Shown piece by piece: positions 1 to 5,067 of a stretch of 8,465 nt of DNA. The stretch lies in the NCBI GenBank assembly GCA_030668645.1, contig DAOVFC010000015.1:1-8465 (forward strand), read 5' to 3'. The notes beneath the pieces were generated by a model, which saw only the letters and a program-made list of their open reading frames with translations, had not been told where the DNA came from and searched no databases. Numbering within the stretch: position 1 is the stretch's first letter; every line of letters starts with the position of its first letter. Origin of the DNA: Candidatus Bathyarchaeota archaeon (GTDB lineage: Archaea > Thermoproteota > Bathyarchaeia > Bathyarchaeales > Bathycorpusculaceae). Both the position numbers and the translations under genes were made by a program.

Positions 1-776
1 GGAGGCTTTAAGATTCCAAGGGATGTTGGGTCAACGCCAACTATGAAAAGTGCACCGTGTGAGTGCGCTTCTCTGCTTATCTCCTCAACCTGTGTTTCGA
101 TGAAACCTAAATAAGATGGATTCTCGATGTAAACAGCCGCCGTTTTGTCCGAAATCTTATTTCTTAAATCTTCAATGTTTGTTTGTCCAGTTTCTCTGTC
201 GTAGGCTAACTGTTTGACTATGATTCCAGCTGGTTCAGTGTAAGTGTGCAGTGTCGCCGTCCTTTCAGGATGAACAATTTTGGGAATCAAAATCTCGTTT
301 CGCTTTGTTAGCCTCGCCGCCGCTCGCGCTGCTTCACCCAAGGCTGAAGCCCAATCATACATCGAACAGTTTGCAACTTCCATACCGGTTAACTCACAAA
401 TCATGCTTTGATACTCGAAGAGGGCTTGAAGCATACCCTGAGAGACTTCAGGCTGATAAGGCGTGTAAGAAGTGAGCAGCTCGCTACGTCCAACAATCTC
501 TTTAACAGCAGCTGGGACATAATGAGGCCAGCATCCTGCACCTAAAAACATCGGCATGTCATTGTATGTCTTGTTTTTCGAAAGCAAAGTTTCCACGTTT
601 TTCTTAACTTCAAACTCTGACAATGCTTCTGGAACGTTCAACAGTTTTTTCAGCCGATACTTTTCCGGGACATCCGCGTATAGTTCATCGATGCTGTTGA
701 TGCCTATCTCCCGCATCATTTCCCGTTTAACTTCAGGCAAAGAATTTGGAATATACGGATGACTGTGCTTTACCAA
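1..776 (-). CDS. gcvPA: Glycine dehydrogenase (decarboxylating) subunit 1, P-protein alpha, partial (C-terminus beyond left edge)
   Basis: This is the N-terminal subunit of the split P-protein of the glycine cleavage system. With subunit 2 it decarboxylates glycine in a PLP-dependent reaction and passes the aminomethyl group to lipoyl-GcvH. About 258 codons are visible of the roughly 450 usual for the family, with no internal stop. Recognisable stretches are SIDELYADVP near the N-terminus, then MFLGAG, YTPYQPEVSQG, SMYDWASALGEA, HPERTAT, and at the edge DPTSLGILKP, where the family has a similar SLGILKPP segment. The start is a TTG at 776-774: an in-frame TGA lies three codons upstream, and a GGTGA ribosome site precedes it by 6 nt. 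The next in-frame ATG pair would cut off a conserved opening (HPYIPNSLPEVKREMM). No other gcv gene is in the window. The W in SMYDW is where I would expect a small residue, but this is from memory of the family. Confidence 0.93.
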   Translation of the reverse strand, partial: MVKHSHPYIPNSLPEVKREMMREIGINSIDELYADVPEKYRLKKLLNVPEALSEFEVKKNVETLLSKNKTYNDMPMFLGAGCWPHYVPAAVKEIVGRSELLTSYTPYQPEVSQGMLQALFEYQSMICELTGMEVANCSMYDWASALGEAARAAARLTKRNEILIPKIVHPERTATLHTYTEPAGIIVKQLAYDRETGQTNIEDLRNKISDKTAAVYIENPSYLGFIETQVEEISREAHSHGALFIVGVDPTSLGILKP

Positions 777-782
777 AGCTGT

Positions 783-787
783 TCACC
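783..787 (-). promoter_or_regulatory. Ribosome binding site deciding the TTG start of gcvPA
   Basis: Read on the minus strand, GGTGA lies 6 nt before TTG. It matches the archaeal anti-Shine-Dalgarno (AGGAGGTGA) core. Together with the in-frame TGA just upstream, it fixes TTG at 776 as the likely start. Confidence 0.6.
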
Positions 788-818
788 GTTGGAATTAACA
801 CTAAATCATCGGTACCCT

Positions 819-827
819 CTTTAAACT
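819..827 (-). promoter_or_regulatory. TATA-like box for gcvPA
   Basis: Minus strand reads AGTTTAAAG. Its centre near 823 predicts transcription from about 797, giving a leader of about 20 nt that contains the GGTGA ribosome site. The call rests on spacing and AT content only. Confidence 0.4.
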
Positions 828-855
828 TTTTCAAATGCGCTTAAACTTCTGGGTT

Positions 856-1129
856 TTAGCATTCAGAAAGGACTTCAACAGCAACTTTTGTGAGAGCTCT
901 CATGTTTTCTCTGACGGATTCATGTCCGAAAGCTTGCAGCCACCCGGTTTCAGTTAGAACGTCAGAGATGACTTGCACGGAGGCTGCCTCAACACCCCTA
1001 AACTTCGCAACTGCAAAAACCGCTGATGTTTCCATATTCACGGCTGAAACACCAGTGTTTCTAAGCGCACGCTATAAACTCGGATGGAGTGAAAACCGCT
1101 TCATCTTTGCTCAAAGCTTGGCACGCTTC
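856..1129 (-). pseudogene. Remnant of a nucleoside (uridine/purine) phosphorylase, C-terminal third, frameshifted
   Basis: Two minus-strand reading frames together spell the C-terminal end of a PNP/UDP (NP-1) family phosphorylase. Frame one covers 1129-1064 (EACQALSKDEAVFTPSEFIA) and stops at TAG 1063-1061. Frame two carries on with ALRNTGVSAVNMETSAVFA, then a VISDVLTE segment, and ends at TAA 858-856. AVNMETSA is the substrate-binding Met-Glu motif region of the family, and the WLQAFG segment also fits the family C-terminus. The shift is one base, within the GCGTGCGCT stretch at 1064-1072. Only about 90 residues remain of the 240-290 usual. The N-terminal two thirds cannot be present because intact cobO occupies that place, and the frame reading into cobO does not look like phosphorylase. 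A GTG at 1041 could in principle start a 61-aa peptide, but it would lack the phosphate site. Gene decay is the best reading; a local misassembly is the alternative. Confidence 0.75.
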
Positions 1130-1640
1130 AATACTGTATCCCTTTTGTTGTGACCATCTTCTCTGGATATTTGATGTCCTTAACCTCGTTTACAAACTCT
1201 GCACGTTCTATCAGCTCTTTTGGGGCGTACCTTCCCGTTAGAACCACATCTGTTTTCTTTGGAATCTTGTCCAAAAACTCCAAAACCTCTTTTACATCCA
1301 AAAGTTTGCAATACACAGCCAGATTAATTTCATCCAAGACCAAAAGATGCGGCTTCTTTTCCTTAACGATTTTTTCAGCGAATTTCAAGGCTTTACGCGC
1401 CAGTTTCTTGTCCTCTTCGCCTAAGCTGCTTAGTCCATGCCATCCCTTGCGACCAAACTGGTGAATCTCATAATAAGGCGCAAGCATCTTTCGAATCTTG
1501 TATTCGCCTGTGTTTTTCCACCATTTCAAGAACTGGATAATGACGACTTTGTGCTTGTGTCCCACGGAGCGCAGTGCCAAGCCTAGAGCGTTTGTAGTTT
1601 TTCCTGCTCCCGTTCCGGTGTAGAGGTAGATGTAACCCAT
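1128..1640 (-). CDS. cobO: Corrinoid adenosyltransferase, CobA/CobO/BtuR type
   Basis: This enzyme transfers the adenosyl group of ATP to reduced cob(I)alamin or cob(I)yrinate diamide, giving the coenzyme form of B12. It is cytosolic. At 170 residues it is full length for the family. The P-loop GTGAGKTT lies at residues 9-16, a Walker-B-like LLVLDEI at 99-105, and the family signature LTGRYAPKELIE around 134-145. It ends KGIQY, matching the usual KGIEY terminus, so the C-terminus is intact even though phosphorylase debris abuts it. ATG is preceded by GAGG at 7 nt, supporting the start. The gene is divergent from aIF2-beta across 97 bp. No other cobalamin synthesis gene is adjacent, so de novo synthesis versus salvage cannot be decided from this window. 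Confidence 0.95.
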   Translation of the reverse strand: MGYIYLYTGTGAGKTTNALGLALRSVGHKHKVVIIQFLKWWKNTGEYKIRKMLAPYYEIHQFGRKGWHGLSSLGEEDKKLARKALKFAEKIVKEKKPHLLVLDEINLAVYCKLLDVKEVLEFLDKIPKKTDVVLTGRYAPKELIERAEFVNEVKDIKYPEKMVTTKGIQY

Positions 1641-1692
1641 TTGGCTTCCTCTTTATTTGCCATCTCTTTTGCTTGTTTGCATCTTATTAAGT

Positions 1693-1700
1693 CTTAAATA
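1693..1700. promoter_or_regulatory. Shared TATA-like element between cobO and aIF2-beta
   Basis: CTTAAATA on plus reads TATTTAAG on minus, so the core is almost symmetric. Rightward, a start near 1722 would give a leader of about 15 nt with GGAG at 1725-1728, 9 nt before the aIF2-beta ATG. Leftward, a start near 1670 would give a leader of about 29 nt with GAGG before cobO. I see no equally good second box in the 97-bp gap, although the CTTATTAA at 1683-1690 is AT-rich. Confidence 0.5.
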
Positions 1701-1737
1701 GAATTGTGGCTTATGTTTACTTCTGGAGCATAAACAG

Positions 1738-2148
1738 ATGGAGTACAAATACGATGAGCTGTTGAAGAGGGCGCGTTCACAGATTCCTGAAACTGTTTCG
1801 AAGCATGAGCGCCTAGAACTTCCTAGGCTAAGACATTCGGTCATAGGCATGCGCACAATAGTCTACAATCTCAAAGAAGTCAGTGAAGCCATAAACCGTG
1901 ATCCTCAGCATCTGCTGAAGTTTTTGACACGGGAGATGGCAACAGCCGCAACCCTACAGGAATCCCGAGCGATTTTCAAAGGAAAATTCTCGCGAGAAAC
2001 CTTTGAAAGGCTCATACGAAGGTACATGGAAGTTTTTGTCATCTGCCCCGTCTGCAAGCGTCCAGACACAAAGATTGTAAAGGAGAAACGCCTATCATTT
2101 CTTGTATGCGAGGCGTGTGGAGCAAAGTCATCCGTCAGGCAACTGTAA
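1738..2148 (+). CDS. Translation initiation factor aIF2, beta subunit
   Basis: This is the beta subunit of the heterotrimeric factor that brings initiator methionyl-tRNA to the small ribosomal subunit as a GTP complex. At 136 residues it has the normal archaeal length. The order of parts fits the family: an N-terminal helix that contacts the gamma subunit (MEYKYDELLKRARSQIPE), a central alpha-beta domain (residues about 35-100, with IVYNLKEVSEAINRDPQHLLKFL and GTATLQE-like AAATLQES), and a C-terminal zinc ribbon with CPVC at 103-106 and CEAC at 124-127. All four zinc ligands are present. ATG at 1738 has GGAG 9 nt upstream. DUF424 follows after 13 nt, so the two are probably co-transcribed. 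Confidence 0.97.
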   Translation: MEYKYDELLKRARSQIPETVSKHERLELPRLRHSVIGMRTIVYNLKEVSEAINRDPQHLLKFLTREMATAATLQESRAIFKGKFSRETFERLIRRYMEVFVICPVCKRPDTKIVKEKRLSFLVCEACGAKSSVRQL

Positions 2149-2161
2149 GAGCGTCTAACCC

Positions 2162-2461
2162 TTGGAAGTTTACATGAGCATCAGAAAAACCGATGGCAAC
2201 GTGCTTTTAGCCATATGTGACGCCGAAATTCTGGGCAAAACTCTGCGTGAAGGAAAAATAGTTTTTCACGTGAAAGAGAAATTTTACAAAGGCTCAAGGG
2301 TAAACGTTGAAGAAGCGGTTGCGATGATTGAACACTCAACCATAGTGAACATGGTTGGCAGGAACGTGGTTCAGAGAGCCGTAGAGGAAGGATACGTGCA
2401 TCCAGAAGCAGTTTTGAACATAGATGGAGTGCCTCATGCACAGATAGTGAAAACAGGATGA
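2162..2461 (+). CDS. DUF424 family protein
   Basis: This is a small archaeal protein of unknown function, found near translation-factor genes. It is recognised by CDAEILGKTLREG (about residues 19-31), the NMVGRNVVQRAVEEGYVHPE segment and the closing PHAQIV, all typical of DUF424. The start is uncertain. TTG at 2162 gives 99 residues and an opening MEVYMSIR that resembles relatives (M-x-VY-x-x-x-R), but it has no clear ribosome site. ATG at 2174 gives 95 residues and has GGAAG about 5 nt before it, but removes the first strand residues. I keep TTG. It lies 13 nt after aIF2-beta and 56 nt before aIF1A. That placement suggests a role linked to translation or ribosomes, which is inference by context only. 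Confidence 0.88.
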   Translation: MEVYMSIRKTDGNVLLAICDAEILGKTLREGKIVFHVKEKFYKGSRVNVEEAVAMIEHSTIVNMVGRNVVQRAVEEGYVHPEAVLNIDGVPHAQIVKTG

Positions 2462-2487
2462 ACATACTTTTCAAAGAAGACATGCTT

Positions 2488-2495
2488 CTTAAAAG
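2488..2495 (+). promoter_or_regulatory. TATA-like box for aIF1A, leaderless spacing
   Basis: CTTAAAAG is centred near 2491.5, which puts the TTG of aIF1A at 2518 about 26-27 bp downstream, the normal distance from a TATA centre to the transcription start. The mRNA would begin at or next to the start codon. Confidence 0.5.
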
Positions 2496-2517
2496 AGGAA
2501 TATGTTGAGCTGCTTCG

Positions 2518-2823
2518 TTGGGTAAGAAAAAGGTCATAAGCGAGGAAGAACTGAGCGATATGGTGCTCCCAGTCGCAAACGACGTCTTGGGCATAGCCGT
2601 TAAACTGCTCGGTTTCGACCGTGTTTTGGTCAAGTGTCAAGACGGCCATGAACGTCTATGCCGCATTCGAGGTAAGATGAAGAGAAGGGTTTGGATACGA
2701 CTAGGAGATGTCGTCTTGGTTTCTCCTTGGGATTTCCAATCGGACAGGCGAGGCGATGTCATTTGGCGTTACAAGCGTTCCCAAACGGAATGGCTGCGCA
2801 ATAAGGGTTATTTAACTATCTGA
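2518..2823 (+). CDS. Translation initiation factor aIF1A
   Basis: This is the archaeal homologue of eukaryotic eIF1A (bacterial IF1 fold). It binds the A-site region of the small subunit and helps start-site selection. At 101 residues it is near the family's usual length, without the long eukaryotic tail. The OB fold is recognisable through LGFDRVLVKCQDG, RLCRIRGKMKRRVWIRLGD, VSPWDFQ and GDVIWRY, ending in the typical WLRNKGYL. The start is a TTG at 2518: TGA at 2506-2508 closes the frame just upstream, no ATG or GTG lies between, and the next ATG (codon 15) would cut the conserved N-terminal tail. There is no ribosome site at the normal distance, while a TATA-like box sits about 26 bp before the TTG. 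This argues for a leaderless message. The gene precedes rio1 and the KH gene, an arrangement common in archaea. Confidence 0.95.
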   Translation: MGKKKVISEEELSDMVLPVANDVLGIAVKLLGFDRVLVKCQDGHERLCRIRGKMKRRVWIRLGDVVLVSPWDFQSDRRGDVIWRYKRSQTEWLRNKGYLTI

Positions 2824-2883
2824 TTTTATTTCTGGAGAGAGAATAGTTGTCCTTTCGGAAACGCGTAAAAAAAAAGCTTAGAA

Positions 2884-2911
2884 GAACTGCTCGCAATCCT
2901 CGCGAACTGCT
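2884..2911 (+). repeat. Direct repeat GAACTGCT x2 before the rio1 TATA box
   Basis: GAACTGCT occurs at 2884-2891 and again at 2904-2911. The 20-bp period is about two helical turns. The second copy abuts the TATA-like TTTTAAAC. It could be a regulator site, but nothing beyond spacing supports this. Confidence 0.35.
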
Positions 2912-2918
2912 TTTAAAC
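2911..2918 (+). promoter_or_regulatory. TATA-like box for rio1
   Basis: TTTTAAAC, centred near 2914.5, predicts transcription from about 2940-2941 and an 8-9 nt leader before ATG 2949. No ribosome site is visible in that short leader. Confidence 0.5.
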
Positions 2919-2948
2919 ATGCACAGCATTATAACATGACGGTTCAGT

Positions 2949-3764
2949 ATGGCTGAGAAGAAAACACCGAAAAGACATAAAGTCAGGGAAAAACTAGAAC
3001 ACAGACTGAAAGTTGTAGAAAAAAGAGACAGGATGTTGATTAAAGACTTTTCATCCGAAAGAGCGGTTTTGGAAGAGGTTTTTGACCGTTCAACGCTGAT
3101 GGTGATTTACGAGTTTTTGAACAAGGGCGTGATAGACGAAATCCATGGTGTTGTCAAAGCTGGAAAAGAATCTAGGGTTTACTGGGGAAAAGACAGGGAT
3201 GGAAACGAGTTAGCAATAAAGATTTATCTAACAGTTGCAGCCGAGTTCCGAAAGGGCATGCTCAAATACATTGAGGGCGACCCACGGTTCAAAGGTGTAA
3301 AACGTGACACACGCTCGCTCGTCCATGCATGGGCACAAAAGGAATTCAGAAACCTGAAACAGGCAGCAGCCGCAAAAGTGAGGATGCCTAAACCAGTCGC
3401 AGTGAAAAAAAATGTGCTCGTCATGGAATTCATCGGAAAAAACGGTGTAAGCGCACCATCAATGAAGGAGCAGCCGCCTAAAAATCCGGAAAAGACATAT
3501 GATATACTTTTAACCCGTCTTGGGCGACTTTATCGCAAAGCCGGGCTTGTCCACGGCGACTTAAGCGAGTATAACGTCATGATTTGGCGTGGACGCCCGT
3601 TGTTATTTGATGCTTCTCAAGCGGTGCCGCTTGTGCATCCTATGGCAGATTTTCTGTTACGCAGAGATTTAACCAATTTGAATAGATACTTCAAGCGTTT
3701 GGGAGTGAAGGTATTATCCGTTGAAGAGTGCTATCGGAGAGTTACCGGCAGTGGCGAGAGCTAA
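2949..3764 (+). CDS. rio1: RIO1-type serine/threonine protein kinase/ATPase
   Basis: This is an atypical kinase of the RIO family. In eukaryotes Rio1 acts as an ATPase in late 40S maturation, and archaeal members are thought to act on the 30S subunit. At 271 residues it is normal archaeal size. An N-terminal basic region (1-45) is followed by STLMVIYEFLNKGVIDEIHG and the nucleotide loop VVKAGKESRVYWG (68-80). The phosphate-binding lysine is in AIKIY (Lys91). The variable flexible loop lies around 97-125. The catalytic loop is VHGDLSEYN (201-209; Asp204, Asn209), and the metal-binding Asp221 is in LLFDASQAV. The kinase thus looks active. STLMVIYEF and DLSEYN favour Rio1 over Rio2, and there is no winged-helix domain. 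The end overlaps the start of the KH gene by 14 nt, indicating translational coupling. Confidence 0.96.
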   Translation: MAEKKTPKRHKVREKLEHRLKVVEKRDRMLIKDFSSERAVLEEVFDRSTLMVIYEFLNKGVIDEIHGVVKAGKESRVYWGKDRDGNELAIKIYLTVAAEFRKGMLKYIEGDPRFKGVKRDTRSLVHAWAQKEFRNLKQAAAAKVRMPKPVAVKKNVLVMEFIGKNGVSAPSMKEQPPKNPEKTYDILLTRLGRLYRKAGLVHGDLSEYNVMIWRGRPLLFDASQAVPLVHPMADFLLRRDLTNLNRYFKRLGVKVLSVEECYRRVTGSGES

Positions 3765-4329
3765 CACTTTTACAAAAATTCCCAGAGAGCGCATAGGCGT
3801 TCTGGTAGGACCCGAAGGAAACACCAAAAAACACATTGAGAAAGTGCTTTCAATTGAACTTCAGATAGAAAGCGAAACAGGCGGTGTCACAATCGCATTA
3901 GCTGAAAACGCTGAAGACCCCTCCGTGCTTTTCAAGACCAAAGATGTCATAACTGCAATCGGCAGAGGATTCTCTCCAGAGCGCGCCTTCCGCTTGATCC
4001 GCGATGAGGAAGCTGTTTTAGACATCATTGATTTGCGAACGGTTTTCGGAAAGTCTGAATCAGACATCAGACGTGTTAAGGGCAGAATCATCGGAATGAA
4101 CGGCAAAACGCGTAGGATAATCGAGGAGTTGACAGATGCAGATGTCGCCGTCTACGGGCACACCGTTGGGATGATCGGAAAAATTGAACATGTTGAAGCT
4201 GCTAGGGAAGCAATACGAATGTTGATTAAGGGAAGTCTACACAGCACCGTCTACAGATTCTTGCACAGAAAACGCAGAGAACTCAAAAAGAAGATGCTTG
4301 AACTCTGGGAAAAACCAGCAGAAGGATAA
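3751..4329 (+). CDS. KH-domain RNA-binding protein, archaeal Dim2/Pno1 type
   Basis: This is an RNA-binding protein of the Dim2 (Pno1) family, which in eukaryotes binds pre-rRNA near the 3' end of small-subunit rRNA and works with Nob1 and Rio kinases. From the GTG at 3751 it has 192 residues. The first KH domain carries VLVGPEGNTKK (GPEG at 20-23), and the second carries RIIGMNGKTRRIIE (GMNG at 115-118). A lysine/arginine-rich tail (RKRRELKKK) follows. A TTG at 3721 in the same frame would add ten residues (MKSAIGELPAV). I prefer GTG because relatives begin close to the FTKIPRERIGVLVG strand and a GGAG lies 11 nt before it. The 14-nt overlap with rio1 fits coupled expression in the same 30S-maturation task. 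Confidence 0.93.
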   Translation: MARANTFTKIPRERIGVLVGPEGNTKKHIEKVLSIELQIESETGGVTIALAENAEDPSVLFKTKDVITAIGRGFSPERAFRLIRDEEAVLDIIDLRTVFGKSESDIRRVKGRIIGMNGKTRRIIEELTDADVAVYGHTVGMIGKIEHVEAAREAIRMLIKGSLHSTVYRFLHRKRRELKKKMLELWEKPAEG

Positions 4330-4425
4330 GAGACACGAACCCTTGCACACGAGTGACAAAACACCAAAATGCTTGAACGCATAGAAGAACATGAAAAGAA
4401 ACCGGCAAGAGTTTTATCAGTGGGT

Positions 4426-4455
4426 GTTTTTAACGTTTTTCCTACTTTTTCTTGT
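4426..4455 (+). terminator. Poly-T terminator after the rio1-KH unit
   Basis: Three T runs (4427-4431, 4436-4440, 4446-4450) follow each other with short gaps about 100 nt after the KH stop. Archaeal RNA polymerase ends transcription at such U-runs without needing a hairpin. The next gene has its own TATA-like box downstream. Confidence 0.5.
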
Positions 4456-4535
4456 TAAATTGTCTAATAACTCTAATTCTTCAGCAAATCGGTTTCGCGC
4501 ACAGATTTTCAAATCTTTATTATTGAAACAAAAGT

Positions 4536-4544
4536 CTTTTAAGA
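4536..4544 (+). promoter_or_regulatory. TATA-like box for the 54-aa membrane protein
   Basis: CTTTTAAGA, centred near 4540, predicts transcription from about 4566 and a leader of about 15 nt to the ATG at 4581. This box is a main reason to accept the small gene as real. Confidence 0.45.
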
Positions 4545-4558
4545 CAGATCGTTGTCTT
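4541..4558. promoter_or_regulatory. Operator-like inverted repeat AAGACA-N6-TGTCTT
   Basis: The arms AAGACA (4541-4546) and TGTCTT (4553-4558) are perfectly complementary around 6 nt. The left arm overlaps the TATA-like box, and also pairs with GTCTT at 4534-4538. Further TGTCT/AGACA half-sites lie at 4461-4465 and 4576-4580. Lying between TATA and transcription start, it is placed where a repressor would block initiation. No regulator gene is identified. Confidence 0.35.
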
Positions 4559-4580
4559 TGGCGGGTTTAGGTATTAGACA

Positions 4581-4745
4581 ATGAGTGAGCGAATTGAAGA
4601 TAGAAGGATAAGAGGAATAGCGAGAGAGATAGGCCTCTTAAAGGCTGAAATCCAGAAGGGAAATAAAAAGAATATACTACTCTTTCTTCTAGGCATAACT
4701 GTAGGACTACTGGCAAATGTCCTCGTAGGGCTGCTAAATGTTTAA
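4581..4745 (+). CDS. Small single-pass membrane protein, 54 aa, unknown function
   Basis: I do not recognise a family. The N-terminal half is highly charged and could form an amphipathic helix (SERIEDRRIRGIAREIGLLK, residues 2-21), followed by a basic stretch (KGNKK, 26-30). The rest is one hydrophobic segment (about 32-53: LLFLLGITVGLLANVLVG plus LL), long enough to cross the membrane once, with basic residues on the N-terminal side that predict a cytoplasmic N-terminus. Support for its being a gene is an ATG start, a TATA-like box about 41 bp upstream, a clean protein-like composition and a preceding terminator. A ribosome site is weak (AGGT 11 nt upstream). It is flanked by the ribosome-maturation cluster and a stretch with no firm gene, so context gives no role. 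Confidence 0.6.
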   Translation: MSERIEDRRIRGIAREIGLLKAEIQKGNKKNILLFLLGITVGLLANVLVGLLNV

Positions 4746-4755
4746 GCGCACGTTG

Positions 4756-4980
4756 TTAAAACTCGTTTTCGATGATGCCTTCTAGTCTATTAACACAATT
4801 TTCGGGTCTGGAAAACCATTTCGCAATCCGGTGAAGCTGCATCCTACACGGTAAATTTCTTTCTAATGTCTTGCAGAAAGAATATGTAGCTGTTCCCTCA
4901 ATAATATTACAAAAACTGTTCGATAGAAATTGAGAGCTTAGAATGCACGGCGGGCTCTCCGCACTCAAGATCTCAATCAT
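4756..4980 (-). CDS. Possible small cysteine-containing protein, 74 aa, unknown
   Basis: This minus-strand frame opens with ATG at 4980, with an in-frame TGA three codons before it. It has five cysteines at residues 12, 24, 36, 45 and 62. The second half (SFCKTLERNLPCRMQLHRIA and WFSRPENCVNRLEG) reads like a real protein, with spacing that could bind a metal, but I cannot name a family. No ribosome site is evident, and the nearest T/A-rich element (CATTTTAG, around 5025-5032 on minus) is weak. Its first codons coincide with an inverted repeat (4929-4977), so the region could instead hold an RNA structure. It would be divergent from the UPF0282 gene across 87 bp. The 4746-5067 stretch has no other gene I can support on either strand. 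Confidence 0.4.
   Translation of the reverse strand: MIEILSAESPPCILSSQFLSNSFCNIIEGTATYSFCKTLERNLPCRMQLHRIAKWFSRPENCVNRLEGIIENEF
4929..4977. repeat. Inverted repeat able to form a hairpin
   Basis: ATTGAGA (4929-4935) pairs with TCTCAAT (4971-4977). After one mismatch, CTT (4937-4939) pairs with AAG (4967-4969). Inside, GCGG (4950-4953) pairs with CCGC (4959-4962) around a 5-nt loop. It lies at the beginning of the uncertain 74-aa frame. Confidence 0.4.
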
Positions 4981-5067
4981 TTTGTTTCAGCGGGGCCAGA
5001 GTCGTCATCGCCCACCATGAAAAACTAAAATGTCAGGCTCAGATAAAAGTGTATAGGAAATGGGCAT

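Noticed and set aside
251..475. 74-codon plus-strand frame opposite gcvPA
   Set aside because: It lies antisense to strongly recognisable gcvPA sequence.
890..1153. 87-codon open frame on plus opposite the phosphorylase remnant
   Set aside because: The minus strand carries recognisable phosphorylase sequence; the plus frame does not resemble anything.
2181..2633. 150-codon open frame on minus across DUF424 and aIF1A
   Set aside because: It is antisense to two recognised genes; composition is serine/leucine-rich as expected for a shadow frame.
3721..3750. TTG at 3721 as start of the KH protein
   Set aside because: It adds ten residues not expected in the family and lacks a ribosome site; GTG at 3751 fits the family start better.
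4368..4457. 29-codon frame with ATG after the KH gene
   Set aside because: Its second half runs through the poly-T terminator, no ribosome site or TATA box precedes it, and the peptide looks random.
4746..5067. Box C/D guide RNA in the gap
   Set aside because: GATGATG at 4770-4776 resembles a C box, but no matching CTGA D box at a fitting distance was found.
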